Part shown: in pieces, positions 6,550-13,661 of the stretch | How positions within the stretch are numbered: the first letter of the stretch is position 1 | Layout: each line of letters opens with the position of its first letter | Source: NORP294 sp047627915 | Lineage (GTDB): Bacteria > Bacteroidota > Bacteroidia > Flavobacteriales_E > Vicingaceae | Direction: 5' to 3' | Length of the DNA stretch: 13,661 bases | Assembly: GCA_047627915.1 (NCBI GenBank) | Contig: JBLHTZ010000059.1 | Coordinates: 1-13,661 of the forward strand | Program-made: the position numbers and the translations under genes | Notes under the pieces: model-generated | Told to the model about the DNA's origin: nothing | What the model saw: only the letters and a program-made list of their open reading frames with translations | Databases searched by the model: none

Positions 6550-7251
6550 TTACAAGGATAAAAGATTCTTCCCTTCCCAGGTTCCTGTAAATTTATACGG
6601 CTCAAATCGGGCAAATAACTCCTCCTTGTACCATTCATTTTTACGCGTTCGTTTAATGGCTTCTTGGTGTTGCTTGCTATTGTAGGCAAACTTTTTAACT
6701 GACTCAAAGTCTTTCCACAAGCTAAAAGTAGCCATCTGAACCACGGGAACTTCTCCCACGCCTTTGGTATAAATTAATCCTTCATTTCCTTCTAAGCCTT
6801 TTTGGGAGGTAGGTACGTATTTCCAAAATCGCAGCAACCAATTCCATTTTATTGTGGCTCTGGTAATTACCGCAACTGGTTGGGTAGGGTCCAAGTCAGC
6901 ACCCTTTTCGAAAGGAACCTTTCCTACCCAAGTTCCTCCTGCAGAAATATTTCGCATAAATAACGTGCATTTTTCTGCACTGTTGGCTTCGTACCGGCGC
7001 ATCAACTCAGACGTAGAAAAAAACTCCTTTGCAGCCGTTTCAGAATCCCATACTTGTAATAAACTGTATACGGACCAGTCTGGAAATGGATTAAATCCTA
7101 AACCTTTACCACTTCCCAAAAGGCGATAAAAGGATTGCCCCTTCAAATGAGACAGGTCTTTGTGCGCAAATTGCATCATTTTAAAGCCCCAGAGTTTGGT
7201 TTTAAATGTATTGTATCTAAAAAAGGATAGGGTGGTAATTTGCGTACTCAT
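6550..7251 (-). CDS. Spheroidene monooxygenase (CrtA)-like protein
   Basis: This protein has 233 residues. The start TLSFFRYN, the block GSGKGLGFNPFPDWSVYSLL near residues 46-66, then GTWVGKVPF and the ITRATIKW stretch, followed by an FWKYVP segment, match the CrtA family. In purple bacteria CrtA adds keto groups to carotenoids and has been reported to bind heme. Bacteroidota carry relatives that may act on carotenoid pigments. No other carotenoid gene (crtB, crtI) lies in the window. The gene is divergent from hemL across 252 bases, and its TAA directly abuts the stop codon of the methyltransferase on the other strand. The first ATG is kept because the TLSFFRY motif begins at residue 7. Enzyme class is fairly sure; the substrate is unknown. 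Confidence 0.75.
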   Translation of the reverse strand: MSTQITTLSFFRYNTFKTKLWGFKMMQFAHKDLSHLKGQSFYRLLGSGKGLGFNPFPDWSVYSLLQVWDSETAAKEFFSTSELMRRYEANSAEKCTLFMRNISAGGTWVGKVPFEKGADLDPTQPVAVITRATIKWNWLLRFWKYVPTSQKGLEGNEGLIYTKGVGEVPVVQMATFSLWKDFESVKKFAYNSKQHQEAIKRTRKNEWYKEELFARFEPYKFTGTWEGKNLLSL

Positions 7252-7275
7252 GCTAACGGTTGCAGATTATTTTAG

Positions 7276-7306
7276 AAAGCTTAAAACGAACTCTAAAGTA
7301 AGCTTT
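7276..7306. promoter_or_regulatory. Inverted repeat in a divergent intergenic region, candidate operator
   Basis: The 8-base arms aaagctta (7276-7283) and taagcttt (7299-7306) are perfect and separated by 15 bases. A second overlapping pair, tttaga/tctaaa (7271-7276 and 7292-7297), lies inside. The site is 25 bases upstream of the CrtA-like start, where a repressor or activator could act. The evidence is symmetry and position only. Confidence 0.3.
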
Positions 7307-7479
7307 ATGAGTAAACCACTGCATCAAGAAGTTGTTGTAATTTTAAGGCAACGGATAATTCCTACGCATTAAAATTTCCGAATCCGTTCCAAAAGTTGGG
7401 TTTAATTGCTTTGTCAAAAGCGATGAATTTTCATTCTAAAATTTGTGCCAAACCGGTGCAACTTTCTGACCACAAGCCT

Positions 7480-7487
7480 TACCTTTG
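7480..7487 (+). promoter_or_regulatory. Candidate -7 box TACCTTTG of the hemL promoter
   Basis: TACCTTTG fits the Bacteroidota -7 consensus TAnnTTTG and ends 16 bases before the hemL ATG at 7504, implying a very short leader. A clear -33 TTTG at the expected 17-23 base spacing is not visible. It is the best promoter candidate in this divergent region. Confidence 0.45.
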
Positions 7488-7503
7488 CCAAAAATAGTTG
7501 CAC

Positions 7504-8799
7504 ATGGAATTAAGCAAGTCAAAAACCCTTTTCGAGAGAGCTATAAAATCTATGGTGGGTGGGGTAAACAGTCCTGTTAGAGCATTTAATTCTGTTGGCG
7601 GAAATCCTCTTTTTATCGAAAAAGGTGAAGGAATTCACATTTACGATGTAGACGGAAATGAATACATCGACCTGATTGGTTCTTATGGTCCTCTTATTTT
7701 AGGACATGCACACCCAAAAGTCACAGCAGCCGTTAAAGCTGCGGTTGACAAAAGTTTCACCTATGGTGCAACTACTCTTGGTGAGGTTGAAATGGCTGAA
7801 ATGGTGAAAGAAGCTTATCCACAACTGGATAAAGTTCGATTTGTTAACTCGGGAACTGAAGCGGTTCTAAGTGCAATTCGTTTAGCAAGAGCCTATACAG
7901 GAAAAAATAAGATTGTAAAATTTGCAGGCTGTTATCACGGCCATACCGATGCACTATTGGTAGCTGCAGGATCTGGTTTAATGACCATGGGAATTCCCTC
8001 TAGTGCAGGTGTTCCTGAAAAGGCAGTCAACGATACCTTAATTGCTCAATACGATAACATTGAAAGTGTTAAAACTTTAATTTCAAACAACAAAGACGAG
8101 ATTGCGGCTATTTTTATTGAGCCAGTAGCAGGAAATATGGGAGTTGTTGTTCCAGAAATGGAATTCATGCAGGAGCTTCGAAAGGTAACGGAAGAAAACG
8201 GCATTTTATTGGTAATTGACGAAGTAATGACAGGTTTTAGAAAGAAATTTGGTGGTGCTCAAGATCATTTTGGAATTCAAGCAGACATTACGTGCATGGG
8301 CAAAGTAATTGGTGGTGGAATGCCAGTTGGCGCTTATGGAGCAAAAGCTGCCATTATGGACCGAGTTGCTCCACTAGGAGATGTATACCAAGCGGGAACT
8401 TTATCGGGCAGCCCAATTGCAATGGCTTGTGGTTTGGCTACCTTAAAAGAGCTAAAAAATTACGATTACGATAGAGCCGATCAATTGGGAAAACGAGTAA
8501 AAACTTGTTTGTTAAATGCTGCCAAAGAAAATGGCATTACTATTCAAGTAAATCAATTTGGATTGATGATGAACCCATTCTTTACTTCGGTTGAAGTAAC
8601 AAATTTTGAAACAGCCTCTACTTGTGATACCAAATTATTTGGAAAGTTCTTTTGGGCCATGGCTGAAGCTGGTTTGTACATTCCACCGTCGCAGTTTGAA
8701 GCTTGGTTTTTACCGATCAACATTACCGATGCTGAAATGGATGTGGTAGAGAAAAGAATTAACAAAGCATTCCGGACAATGTCCGGTGATAATAATTGA
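7504..8799 (+). CDS. hemL: Glutamate-1-semialdehyde 2,1-aminomutase
   Basis: This PLP enzyme converts glutamate-1-semialdehyde to 5-aminolevulinate, the C5 entry into heme and other tetrapyrroles, in the cytoplasm. The protein has 431 residues, the normal length. Signatures include GGVNSPVRAF near the N-terminus, RFVNSGTEA around the cofactor phosphate site, KFAGCYHGH, VIDEVMTGFR, and the PLP-binding lysine in MGKVIGGGMPVG (Lys267). The ATG at 7504 is preferred over an in-frame TTG two codons earlier because family members begin close to the xSKSKxLF motif. Upstream is a TACCTTTG box; downstream, after two hairpin repeats, is hemE. Near its 3' end a perfect ccggac-aat-gtccgg hairpin (8772-8786) falls in the last codons. 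Confidence 0.96.
   Translation: MELSKSKTLFERAIKSMVGGVNSPVRAFNSVGGNPLFIEKGEGIHIYDVDGNEYIDLIGSYGPLILGHAHPKVTAAVKAAVDKSFTYGATTLGEVEMAEMVKEAYPQLDKVRFVNSGTEAVLSAIRLARAYTGKNKIVKFAGCYHGHTDALLVAAGSGLMTMGIPSSAGVPEKAVNDTLIAQYDNIESVKTLISNNKDEIAAIFIEPVAGNMGVVVPEMEFMQELRKVTEENGILLVIDEVMTGFRKKFGGAQDHFGIQADITCMGKVIGGGMPVGAYGAKAAIMDRVAPLGDVYQAGTLSGSPIAMACGLATLKELKNYDYDRADQLGKRVKTCLLNAAKENGITIQVNQFGLMMNPFFTSVEVTNFETASTCDTKLFGKFFWAMAEAGLYIPPSQFEAWFLPINITDAEMDVVEKRINKAFRTMSGDNN
8772..8786 (+). repeat. GC-rich mini-hairpin in the last codons of hemL
   Basis: ccggac-aat-gtccgg is a perfect 6-bp stem with a 3-base loop in an otherwise AT-rich gene. It ends about 10 bases before the stop codon. No T-run follows (tgataataattgag), so it would not terminate transcription by itself. 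It may affect mRNA 3'-end stability or be chance. Confidence 0.35.
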
Positions 8800-8841
8800 G
8801 AACGTGCAGTGACAATTGATGCAGATCTCAAATAACAAAAA

Positions 8842-8876
8842 TTTGTCTAGACTTCAACTACGCTCAGTCTGACAAA
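8842..8876 (-). repeat. Hairpin repeat copy A, GAGCGnAGTyGA loop
   Basis: tttgtctagact (8842-8853) pairs with agtctgacaaa (8866-8876), giving an 11-bp stem with one bulged T. The 12-base loop is tcaactacgctc, or gagcgtagttga on the other strand. It shares its loop with copy B while the inner stem sequence differs and remains paired. Confidence 0.75.
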
Positions 8877-8891
8877 GGTATTCGTGAAACA

Positions 8892-8927
8892 TTTTATCAC
8901 ATTTCGACTCCGCTCAATGTGACAAAA
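8892..8927 (-). repeat. Hairpin repeat copy B, GAGCGGAGTCGA loop
   Basis: ttttatcacatt (8892-8903) pairs with aatgtgacaaaa (8916-8927), 12 positions with a single A-C mismatch. The loop is tcgactccgctc (gagcggagtcga on the other strand). It ends 18 bases before the hemE ATG, so it lies in the likely hemE leader if the gene is co-transcribed with hemL. On the + strand an A-rich tail follows; no terminator T-run is present. Confidence 0.75.
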
Positions 8928-8945
8928 TAAAAAAAGATAAAGTAC

Positions 8946-9971
8946 ATGACACAATTCAACGATAGATTTTTAAAAGCTTGTAGACGAGAAGAAACTGATA
9001 GACCACCAGTGTGGTTTATGAGACAAGCAGGACGTTATCAAGCGGACTACAGAAAGGTTCGCAAAACACATACACTAGTAGATATTTGTAAAATACCTGA
9101 GTTATGTGCGCAGGTAACTTTATCACCAATTCAGCAGTTTGGTTTCGATGCAGCCATCATCTTTTCAGACATTATGATTCCGTTGGAACCAATGGGAATT
9201 GATTTTCATTACAAAGAAGGAGTAGGCCCTGTAATTTCAAACCCATTAACCTCTAAAAGAGATGTTGAGAATTTGAAGCCATTGGATTTTGGTAAAGATT
9301 TGCAATACACAGGAGCTTCGTTAAACATTTTAAAAAGAGAATTGAATGTTCCCTGTTTAGGATTTGTAGGAGCCCCTTTTACCTTAGCGAGTTATATGAT
9401 TGAAGGCGGCCCTTCTAAAAGCTACATTAAGCTAAAAAACTTCATGTACGGTCAAACTGACGCTTGGCACTTATTGATGGATAAGCTGGCGACCAACATG
9501 GCTGACTACTTGTTGTATCAAGTTGAGAATGGTGCAATGGCTGTGCAAATTTTCGACAGTTGGGTAGGTATTTTAAGTCAAGCTGATTTTAGAGAGTTCA
9601 TTTTCCCACACATGCAGAAAATGGTTCAATACATTAAAAGTAAAACAGATGTGCCGGTTGTTATTTTTGGAACGAACTCTTCTCACTTGTTATTAGACCT
9701 GAAAGCAACCACTGCCGATGTGGTTGGAATTGATTGGAAAACTGATGTTGCGGAAGCATGGAAAAGCATGAATTATGAGGTAGCTGTTCAAGGAAACTTA
9801 GATCCAACTTTACTTTTTGGTGATTGGGAACTGATTGAAAAAAGAGCTACCACCTTATTGAATTCTATTCCCAATAAACCGGGATATATTTTCAATTTAG
9901 GTCACGGAATTTTACCCAAAACACCCGAAGAGAACGTAAGAAGGTTGGTGAACTTGGTTCAAAACAGATAG
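8946..9971 (+). CDS. hemE: Uroporphyrinogen decarboxylase
   Basis: This enzyme removes four carboxyl groups from uroporphyrinogen III to give coproporphyrinogen III, in the cytoplasm. The protein has 341 residues, the usual size. The family signature PPVWFMRQAGRY is at 20-31, with the substrate-binding arginines 26 and 30; IIFSDIMIPLEPMG follows, and GFVGAPFTLASYMIEGG and the C-terminal NLGHGILP motif are present. No cofactor site is expected. The start is the first ATG after the hairpin repeats and gives the standard N-terminus. It lies 146 bases after hemL, so the two may form a small heme operon. A symmetrical terminator follows its stop. Confidence 0.96.
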   Translation: MTQFNDRFLKACRREETDRPPVWFMRQAGRYQADYRKVRKTHTLVDICKIPELCAQVTLSPIQQFGFDAAIIFSDIMIPLEPMGIDFHYKEGVGPVISNPLTSKRDVENLKPLDFGKDLQYTGASLNILKRELNVPCLGFVGAPFTLASYMIEGGPSKSYIKLKNFMYGQTDAWHLLMDKLATNMADYLLYQVENGAMAVQIFDSWVGILSQADFREFIFPHMQKMVQYIKSKTDVPVVIFGTNSSHLLLDLKATTADVVGIDWKTDVAEAWKSMNYEVAVQGNLDPTLLFGDWELIEKRATTLLNSIPNKPGYIFNLGHGILPKTPEENVRRLVNLVQNR

Positions 9972-10002
9972 GAAATATTATCCTTCGTAAAACAGATTAT
10001 GC

Positions 10003-10050
10003 TAGTTAACTCTCCAAGAATTTAGAACCCTTGGAGAGTTCTTTAAACTA
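10003..10050. terminator. Bidirectional terminator between hemE and the amidohydrolase pair
   Basis: The arms aactctccaag (10008-10018) and cttggagagtt (10030-10040) form a perfect 11-bp stem with an 11-base loop. An outer tagtt/aacta pairing (10003-10007 with 10046-10050) is possible. A short T-rich run (tt-c-ttt) follows on the + strand, while on the - strand the tail is taactagc. It lies 36 bases after the hemE stop and overlaps the stop codon of the convergent gene only in its outer part. Confidence 0.75.
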
Positions 10051-11337
10051 CTCCTCATACTTCCCATCGTACTTTTTCCACAATTCAATTTGAGGGTTGG
10101 TCAACTCAATTTGCTTGCCTTGAATAAATGCTAACGTTACCTGATTTCCTCTCATGTCCAATGCGTCACCAGATGAAACAAATAAAGTGGCATACTTGCC
10201 CTCCTCAATACTTCCAACCAACTTCTCTATTCCTAATATTTTAGCTGTATTCAGGGTAATCATAGCCAACGCAGCTTCTTTATCTACCCCGTAAGCAGCA
10301 GCTGTACCTGCATAAAATGGTAAATTCCGAGTTCCCATAGCTTCCATGCTTCCAGAATTTTCTAAGCTCACTAAAATGCCTTTATCCGCCAATATTTTCG
10401 GCAATTTGTAAGGCAAATCCACATCATCATCTTGGTTCATCGGCAATTCGTGAACTCTTCTTAAAATCACCGGAATGGAACGATCCTTCAACAAATCAGC
10501 TAACAACCAAGCATCGTAAGCCCCAACCAATACTAACTCAAAATCATAATCGTCAAAAAAGTAAACAGCATCTGTTATTTCTTGAACTCGGTCGGCATGT
10601 ATAAACACCTTTTTCTTTTTTGAGAAAACCGACTGCATCGCTTCAAAACGAATGTTTTTTTCCAAGTGGTATTCCCCTTTATTGTACGCTTCCGCCTCTT
10701 TAAAAAATGCTTTTATTTCGGCTATACTCTCCGCATACTTTTCTTTCCATTCTCCATCTTTCTTTTTATCCGTGCCCATTGATGACCGAATACTTGGCCA
10801 ATTCAGGTGAATTCCGTTATCTTCTTTTAAAACAGCATCTTCCCAATTCCATCCGTCAAGATTAAAAATGGAAGACGTCCCGGTTATTACTCCTCCTACA
10901 GGAGCAACCTCAGCCATTAAAACTCCATTCGTTCGCACGGTTGAAGTTATTCTAGATTCTGTGTTGTAAGCTATCAAACTTCTCACATGCGGCTTAAACT
11001 GTCCTACTTCTTGCTGATCCTTAGTTGCTCTCACAGCATTAATTTCGACCAACCCGAGCCTGCTATTTGGAGCAATAAATCCAGGGTATATGTGCTTACC
11101 CTCACAATGAATTACTTCATCGTATTTGGTAGAGTCCATTCGAATATCGATCGCTGAAAGCACCATGTCTATTTTCCCATTTCTAAATCCAATGGCGGCA
11201 TTCGGAATTAGCTTTCCATTGCCTAAATGCGCTTTCGCACCCAACAACAAAATAGATTTAGCTTGAGGTTTTGCTGGTGTTTGTGCAGCAGCAGATAAGC
11301 TTACGAAACAAGCTATTATTACAATTAAATTCTTCAT
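10048..11337 (-). CDS. Exported amidohydrolase-like protein without metal ligands (probable pseudoenzyme)
   Basis: This protein has 429 residues. An N-terminal signal peptide (MKNLIVIIACFVSLSAAA-Q) points to the periplasm or outer surface. The fold is that of imidazolonepropionase-like amidohydrolases: an N-terminal beta part, YPGFIAP near 84-90, and a C-terminal GSIEEGKYATLFV block. The metal-binding HxH expected after PGFI is replaced by PNS (90-92). The late-strand Asp region reads SLENSGS (324-330) with no aspartate. Only a His in VFIHADR (247) remains. The protein therefore probably does not hydrolyse substrate, and may bind it or support the larger partner. Its ATG overlaps the partner's stop by one base (TAATG on the - strand), implying coupled translation. 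Loss of the ligands is directly seen; the role is inferred. Confidence 0.75.
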   Translation of the reverse strand: MKNLIVIIACFVSLSAAAQTPAKPQAKSILLLGAKAHLGNGKLIPNAAIGFRNGKIDMVLSAIDIRMDSTKYDEVIHCEGKHIYPGFIAPNSRLGLVEINAVRATKDQQEVGQFKPHVRSLIAYNTESRITSTVRTNGVLMAEVAPVGGVITGTSSIFNLDGWNWEDAVLKEDNGIHLNWPSIRSSMGTDKKKDGEWKEKYAESIAEIKAFFKEAEAYNKGEYHLEKNIRFEAMQSVFSKKKKVFIHADRVQEITDAVYFFDDYDFELVLVGAYDAWLLADLLKDRSIPVILRRVHELPMNQDDDVDLPYKLPKILADKGILVSLENSGSMEAMGTRNLPFYAGTAAAYGVDKEAALAMITLNTAKILGIEKLVGSIEEGKYATLFVSSGDALDMRGNQVTLAFIQGKQIELTNPQIELWKKYDGKYEE

Positions 11338-13661
11338 TATTCTTCCAAGGTATCACATTCGTACAATACTTTCTTTTCCTTTTTGATCGGCTGTGTTGGC
11401 TTACCAGCTTTTTTCTCTTTCAACATTTTTGCCACCAATCGCTCTCTTTCGGTTTGCACCTTTTTACGCAACTCTAAATCTCGTTCAGCATCGTAGTATG
11501 AAATCCCATCAATATAAGTCGTTACCACTTTTGCATAAATAGAAAGAGGATTGTCGGTCCAAAGCACCAAATCCGCATCTTTCCCTTCTTTAATACTTCC
11601 TATTCGGTCATCCAAGTGTAGCATCTTTGCAGGATTTAACGTCACGAACTTCCACGCTTCTACTTCTGAAACACCTCCGTATTTTACAGCTTTTGCTGCT
11701 TCTTGATTCAACCTTCGCCCCATCTCGGCATCGTCAGAATTAAAACCTGTTAATACTCCTTGCTTGTGCATGATTGCTCCGTTATAAGGAATAGCATCGT
11801 TCACTTCAAACTTATACGCCCACCAATCTGAGAAAGTAGATCCAGCCGCTCCATGTTCTCTCAACTTGTCGGCTACTTTATACCCTTCCAAAATGTGAGT
11901 AAACGTGTTTATTCTAAACTCCATAGAATCTGCCACGTGCATTAGCATGTTAATTTCTGATTGAATGTAAGAATGACAGGTAACAAACCGTTGGCTGTCT
12001 AATATTTGAGAAAGCACATCTAACTCTAGGTCAACTCTTGGTGCAAAACTCTTTAACTTCTCCCTTTTACCTTTTGCATTGTGTAAGGTCCATTCCGCTT
12101 GATATTCTCGAGCCCGCACAAAAGCATCATAGTACACTTGCTCCACTCCCATTCTGGTTTGTGGAAACCGAACCGTGTTAAAATCACCCCAATTGGATTG
12201 CTTTACATTTTCACCCAACGCAAATTTGATAAATCCGTCGGCCCCTTCCACTTTCATTTTTTCAGGCGATTGTCCCCAACGCAACTTTATAATTGCCGAT
12301 TGCCCCCCAATAGGATTTGCCGAACCGTGCAACAATTGCGAAGTAGTTACTCCTCCTGATAATTGACGGTAAATGTTAATGTCATCTGAGTTTACCACAT
12401 CTGAGATACTCACTTCAGCTGTAACTGCTTGCCCAGATTCATTTACGCCTTGCTGAATGGCAATGTGCGAATGTTCATCAATAATTCCTGAAGTTAAGTG
12501 CAAATTGCTAGCATCAATTTCTCTGAAGTTATTTCCCATTTTAGGAAACATGACTTCCATGTTGATTTTATACCCTACCATTTTAATCTTTCCATCTACC
12601 ACAAAAACATCGTGGTTTCTTAAAATTCCTTGTTTCTCGTTGGTCCACACAGTAGCATTTCTAAACAATAAGTTTTCTGTTTGAGTCGGCAAACTATCCT
12701 CCCAACCAAAGGCCATGTTTGGGTAAAACACCTTGCCCTTCACTTGATTTTTCTTGGTGTCAGTAGAGTCCGTTTTTGCTGTATCTTTTTCCCCTGTTTG
12801 AGCGATCTTCTTTATTGCTGCCCAATCCTCCCAAACTCCATCCATTAATATTTTACCGCTCCAAATTCTACTTTTTGCATCACTCACACTTCCACTTAGG
12901 CGAAACAATTTCTCATCCATGGTAAAACTTAAATTGATTCGATTGTTCTCCAAAACAACTTTAGCATCTACCTTCTCCTTCGCATTTTTCTTTGCCACTT
13001 TACCTTTCATGGCGTTTCCTTTTCCAGTTAAGCTTAAATCAAATTGATCTTTTTTATTGATGTTTAAACTGTACTCCCCAGCATATTCGAAAAAGCTCAT
13101 GGGTTCATACACGTGCTCAATTCCATTGACCCAATTGGAATGGAGTTTCGTTTCAGCTAGAAATACTGTGTCTGAAAGAATAATAAAATTGGCCAACTTG
13201 CCCTTTTCTAACGTTCCTATCATTTCTGAAGCTCCAATCAATTTAGCCGGGGTTTCCGTTAAACTTTTAATAGCAGCATCTCTTTCGAACCCTTGCTCAA
13301 TTGCCGTTCTCAAATTTTCGTAAAACTCCTTTTCTGTTTTCAACCCATCTGAAGTAATGGCAAACTCGATTTCAGCCTTCCTTAAATAACTTAAATTTTG
13401 GGGTGCTAATTCCCAAGCTTTCATTGCTGCCAGTGGCAATCGTATCGTGGCAAAAGGGTCGCTTACATCGTACGCATTTGGAAACGTTATAGGAACAATT
13501 AAAGCCGCTTCAGTGGCTTTAATGTCTTGAATTCTTTCATACTCTGTTCCATCACCTTTCAGTATGAATTGAAAACCAAACTCATCTCCTATTTTATCAG
13601 CTCTAAGCTGAGATAAGGTTCCGTAGGTTTCAAATATTTTAGGCAAATCTTGAGTTTCTTC
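11337..13661 (-). CDS. Large tandem-domain amidohydrolase, N-terminus outside window
   Basis: The frame is open to the right edge, giving at least 774 residues; a TTG at 13646 is internal and not the start. The visible part begins in the second half of a first amidohydrolase domain (FAITSDG, then GTLEKGKLANFII). A linker of about 130 residues follows, with a beta-rich segment and a Lys/Thr-rich stretch. A second, complete amidohydrolase domain comes next: IDEHSHI (HxH at nt 12465-12473), VTCHSY, TFTHILEGYK and FNSDDAEM, so the four His and one Asp metal ligands are all present. The C-terminal tail (about 60 residues) is Lys/Glu-rich. Family members are exported metal hydrolases acting on amide or peptide bonds; the substrate is unknown. 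It is the upstream gene of a coupled pair with the ligand-less protein. Confidence 0.85.
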   Translation of the reverse strand, partial: EETQDLPKIFETYGTLSQLRADKIGDEFGFQFILKGDGTEYERIQDIKATEAALIVPITFPNAYDVSDPFATIRLPLAAMKAWELAPQNLSYLRKAEIEFAITSDGLKTEKEFYENLRTAIEQGFERDAAIKSLTETPAKLIGASEMIGTLEKGKLANFIILSDTVFLAETKLHSNWVNGIEHVYEPMSFFEYAGEYSLNINKKDQFDLSLTGKGNAMKGKVAKKNAKEKVDAKVVLENNRINLSFTMDEKLFRLSGSVSDAKSRIWSGKILMDGVWEDWAAIKKIAQTGEKDTAKTDSTDTKKNQVKGKVFYPNMAFGWEDSLPTQTENLLFRNATVWTNEKQGILRNHDVFVVDGKIKMVGYKINMEVMFPKMGNNFREIDASNLHLTSGIIDEHSHIAIQQGVNESGQAVTAEVSISDVVNSDDINIYRQLSGGVTTSQLLHGSANPIGGQSAIIKLRWGQSPEKMKVEGADGFIKFALGENVKQSNWGDFNTVRFPQTRMGVEQVYYDAFVRAREYQAEWTLHNAKGKREKLKSFAPRVDLELDVLSQILDSQRFVTCHSYIQSEINMLMHVADSMEFRINTFTHILEGYKVADKLREHGAAGSTFSDWWAYKFEVNDAIPYNGAIMHKQGVLTGFNSDDAEMGRRLNQEAAKAVKYGGVSEVEAWKFVTLNPAKMLHLDDRIGSIKEGKDADLVLWTDNPLSIYAKVVTTYIDGISYYDAERDLELRKKVQTERERLVAKMLKEKKAGKPTQPIKKEKKVLYECDTLEE

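Noticed and set aside
6854..7129. 91-codon open frame on the + strand inside the CrtA-like gene
   Set aside because: Antisense shadow of a recognisable gene; no motifs of its own.
8553..8831. 92-codon open frame on the - strand over the hemL 3' end
   Set aside because: Lies almost wholly antisense to a well-conserved gene and has no recognisable protein features.

Overview
The window reads as a piece of a Bacteroidota chromosome, most likely a marine-type member of the order Flavobacteriales. The evidence is AT-rich DNA, TTG starts without Shine-Dalgarno sites, two copies of the Bacteroidota -7 promoter box (TAnnTTTG) in suitable places, lipoprotein and amidohydrolase families typical of that phylum, and copies of a hairpin repeat with a GAGCGnAGTCGA loop. 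The species cannot be named from this. I see no tRNA, rRNA, CRISPR array or intact transposase, and no base-composition signature of a recent island.

Left part (1-2989, + strand): the end of a NapH/NosR-like membrane protein with two 4Fe-4S clusters (its start is outside the window), then a small family 2 glycosyltransferase resembling dolichyl-phosphate mannose synthase, then a membrane processive glycosyltransferase of the cellulose synthase type.

A 764-base non-coding gap (2990-3753) holds a degenerate copy of the hairpin repeat, a diverged ~57-base direct repeat, a strong hairpin, a 15-base inverted repeat 435 bases apart, and a nested fold bounded by a 13-base inverted repeat.

Centre (3754-6549, + strand): a polytopic GT-C type sugar transferase, a 65-residue two-helix membrane protein, a Kazal-like small lipoprotein broken by an apparent 2-base loss, and a zinc-ribbon SAM methyltransferase. 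The first three are tightly coupled (3-base gap, then a TTGA stop/start overlap). A plausible reading is that the small GT2 makes a polyprenyl-phosphate sugar that the GT-C enzyme uses on the periplasmic side, with the cellulose-synthase-like enzyme building a glycan nearby. This is inference only.

Right of centre (6550-9971): a spheroidene-monooxygenase (CrtA)-like gene on the - strand, its stop codon directly abutting that of the methyltransferase, is divergent from hemL. Then comes hemE, with two hairpin repeats between the two heme genes. As CrtA is reported to be a heme enzyme, the pairing with tetrapyrrole synthesis genes is suggestive.

Right end (10048-13661, - strand): two exported amidohydrolase-family genes overlapping by one base (TAATG). 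The upstream one is a large tandem-domain protein with an intact metal site in its C-terminal domain; its N-terminus lies outside the window. The downstream one has lost the metal ligands and looks like a pseudoenzyme partner. A symmetrical terminator separates this pair from hemE.
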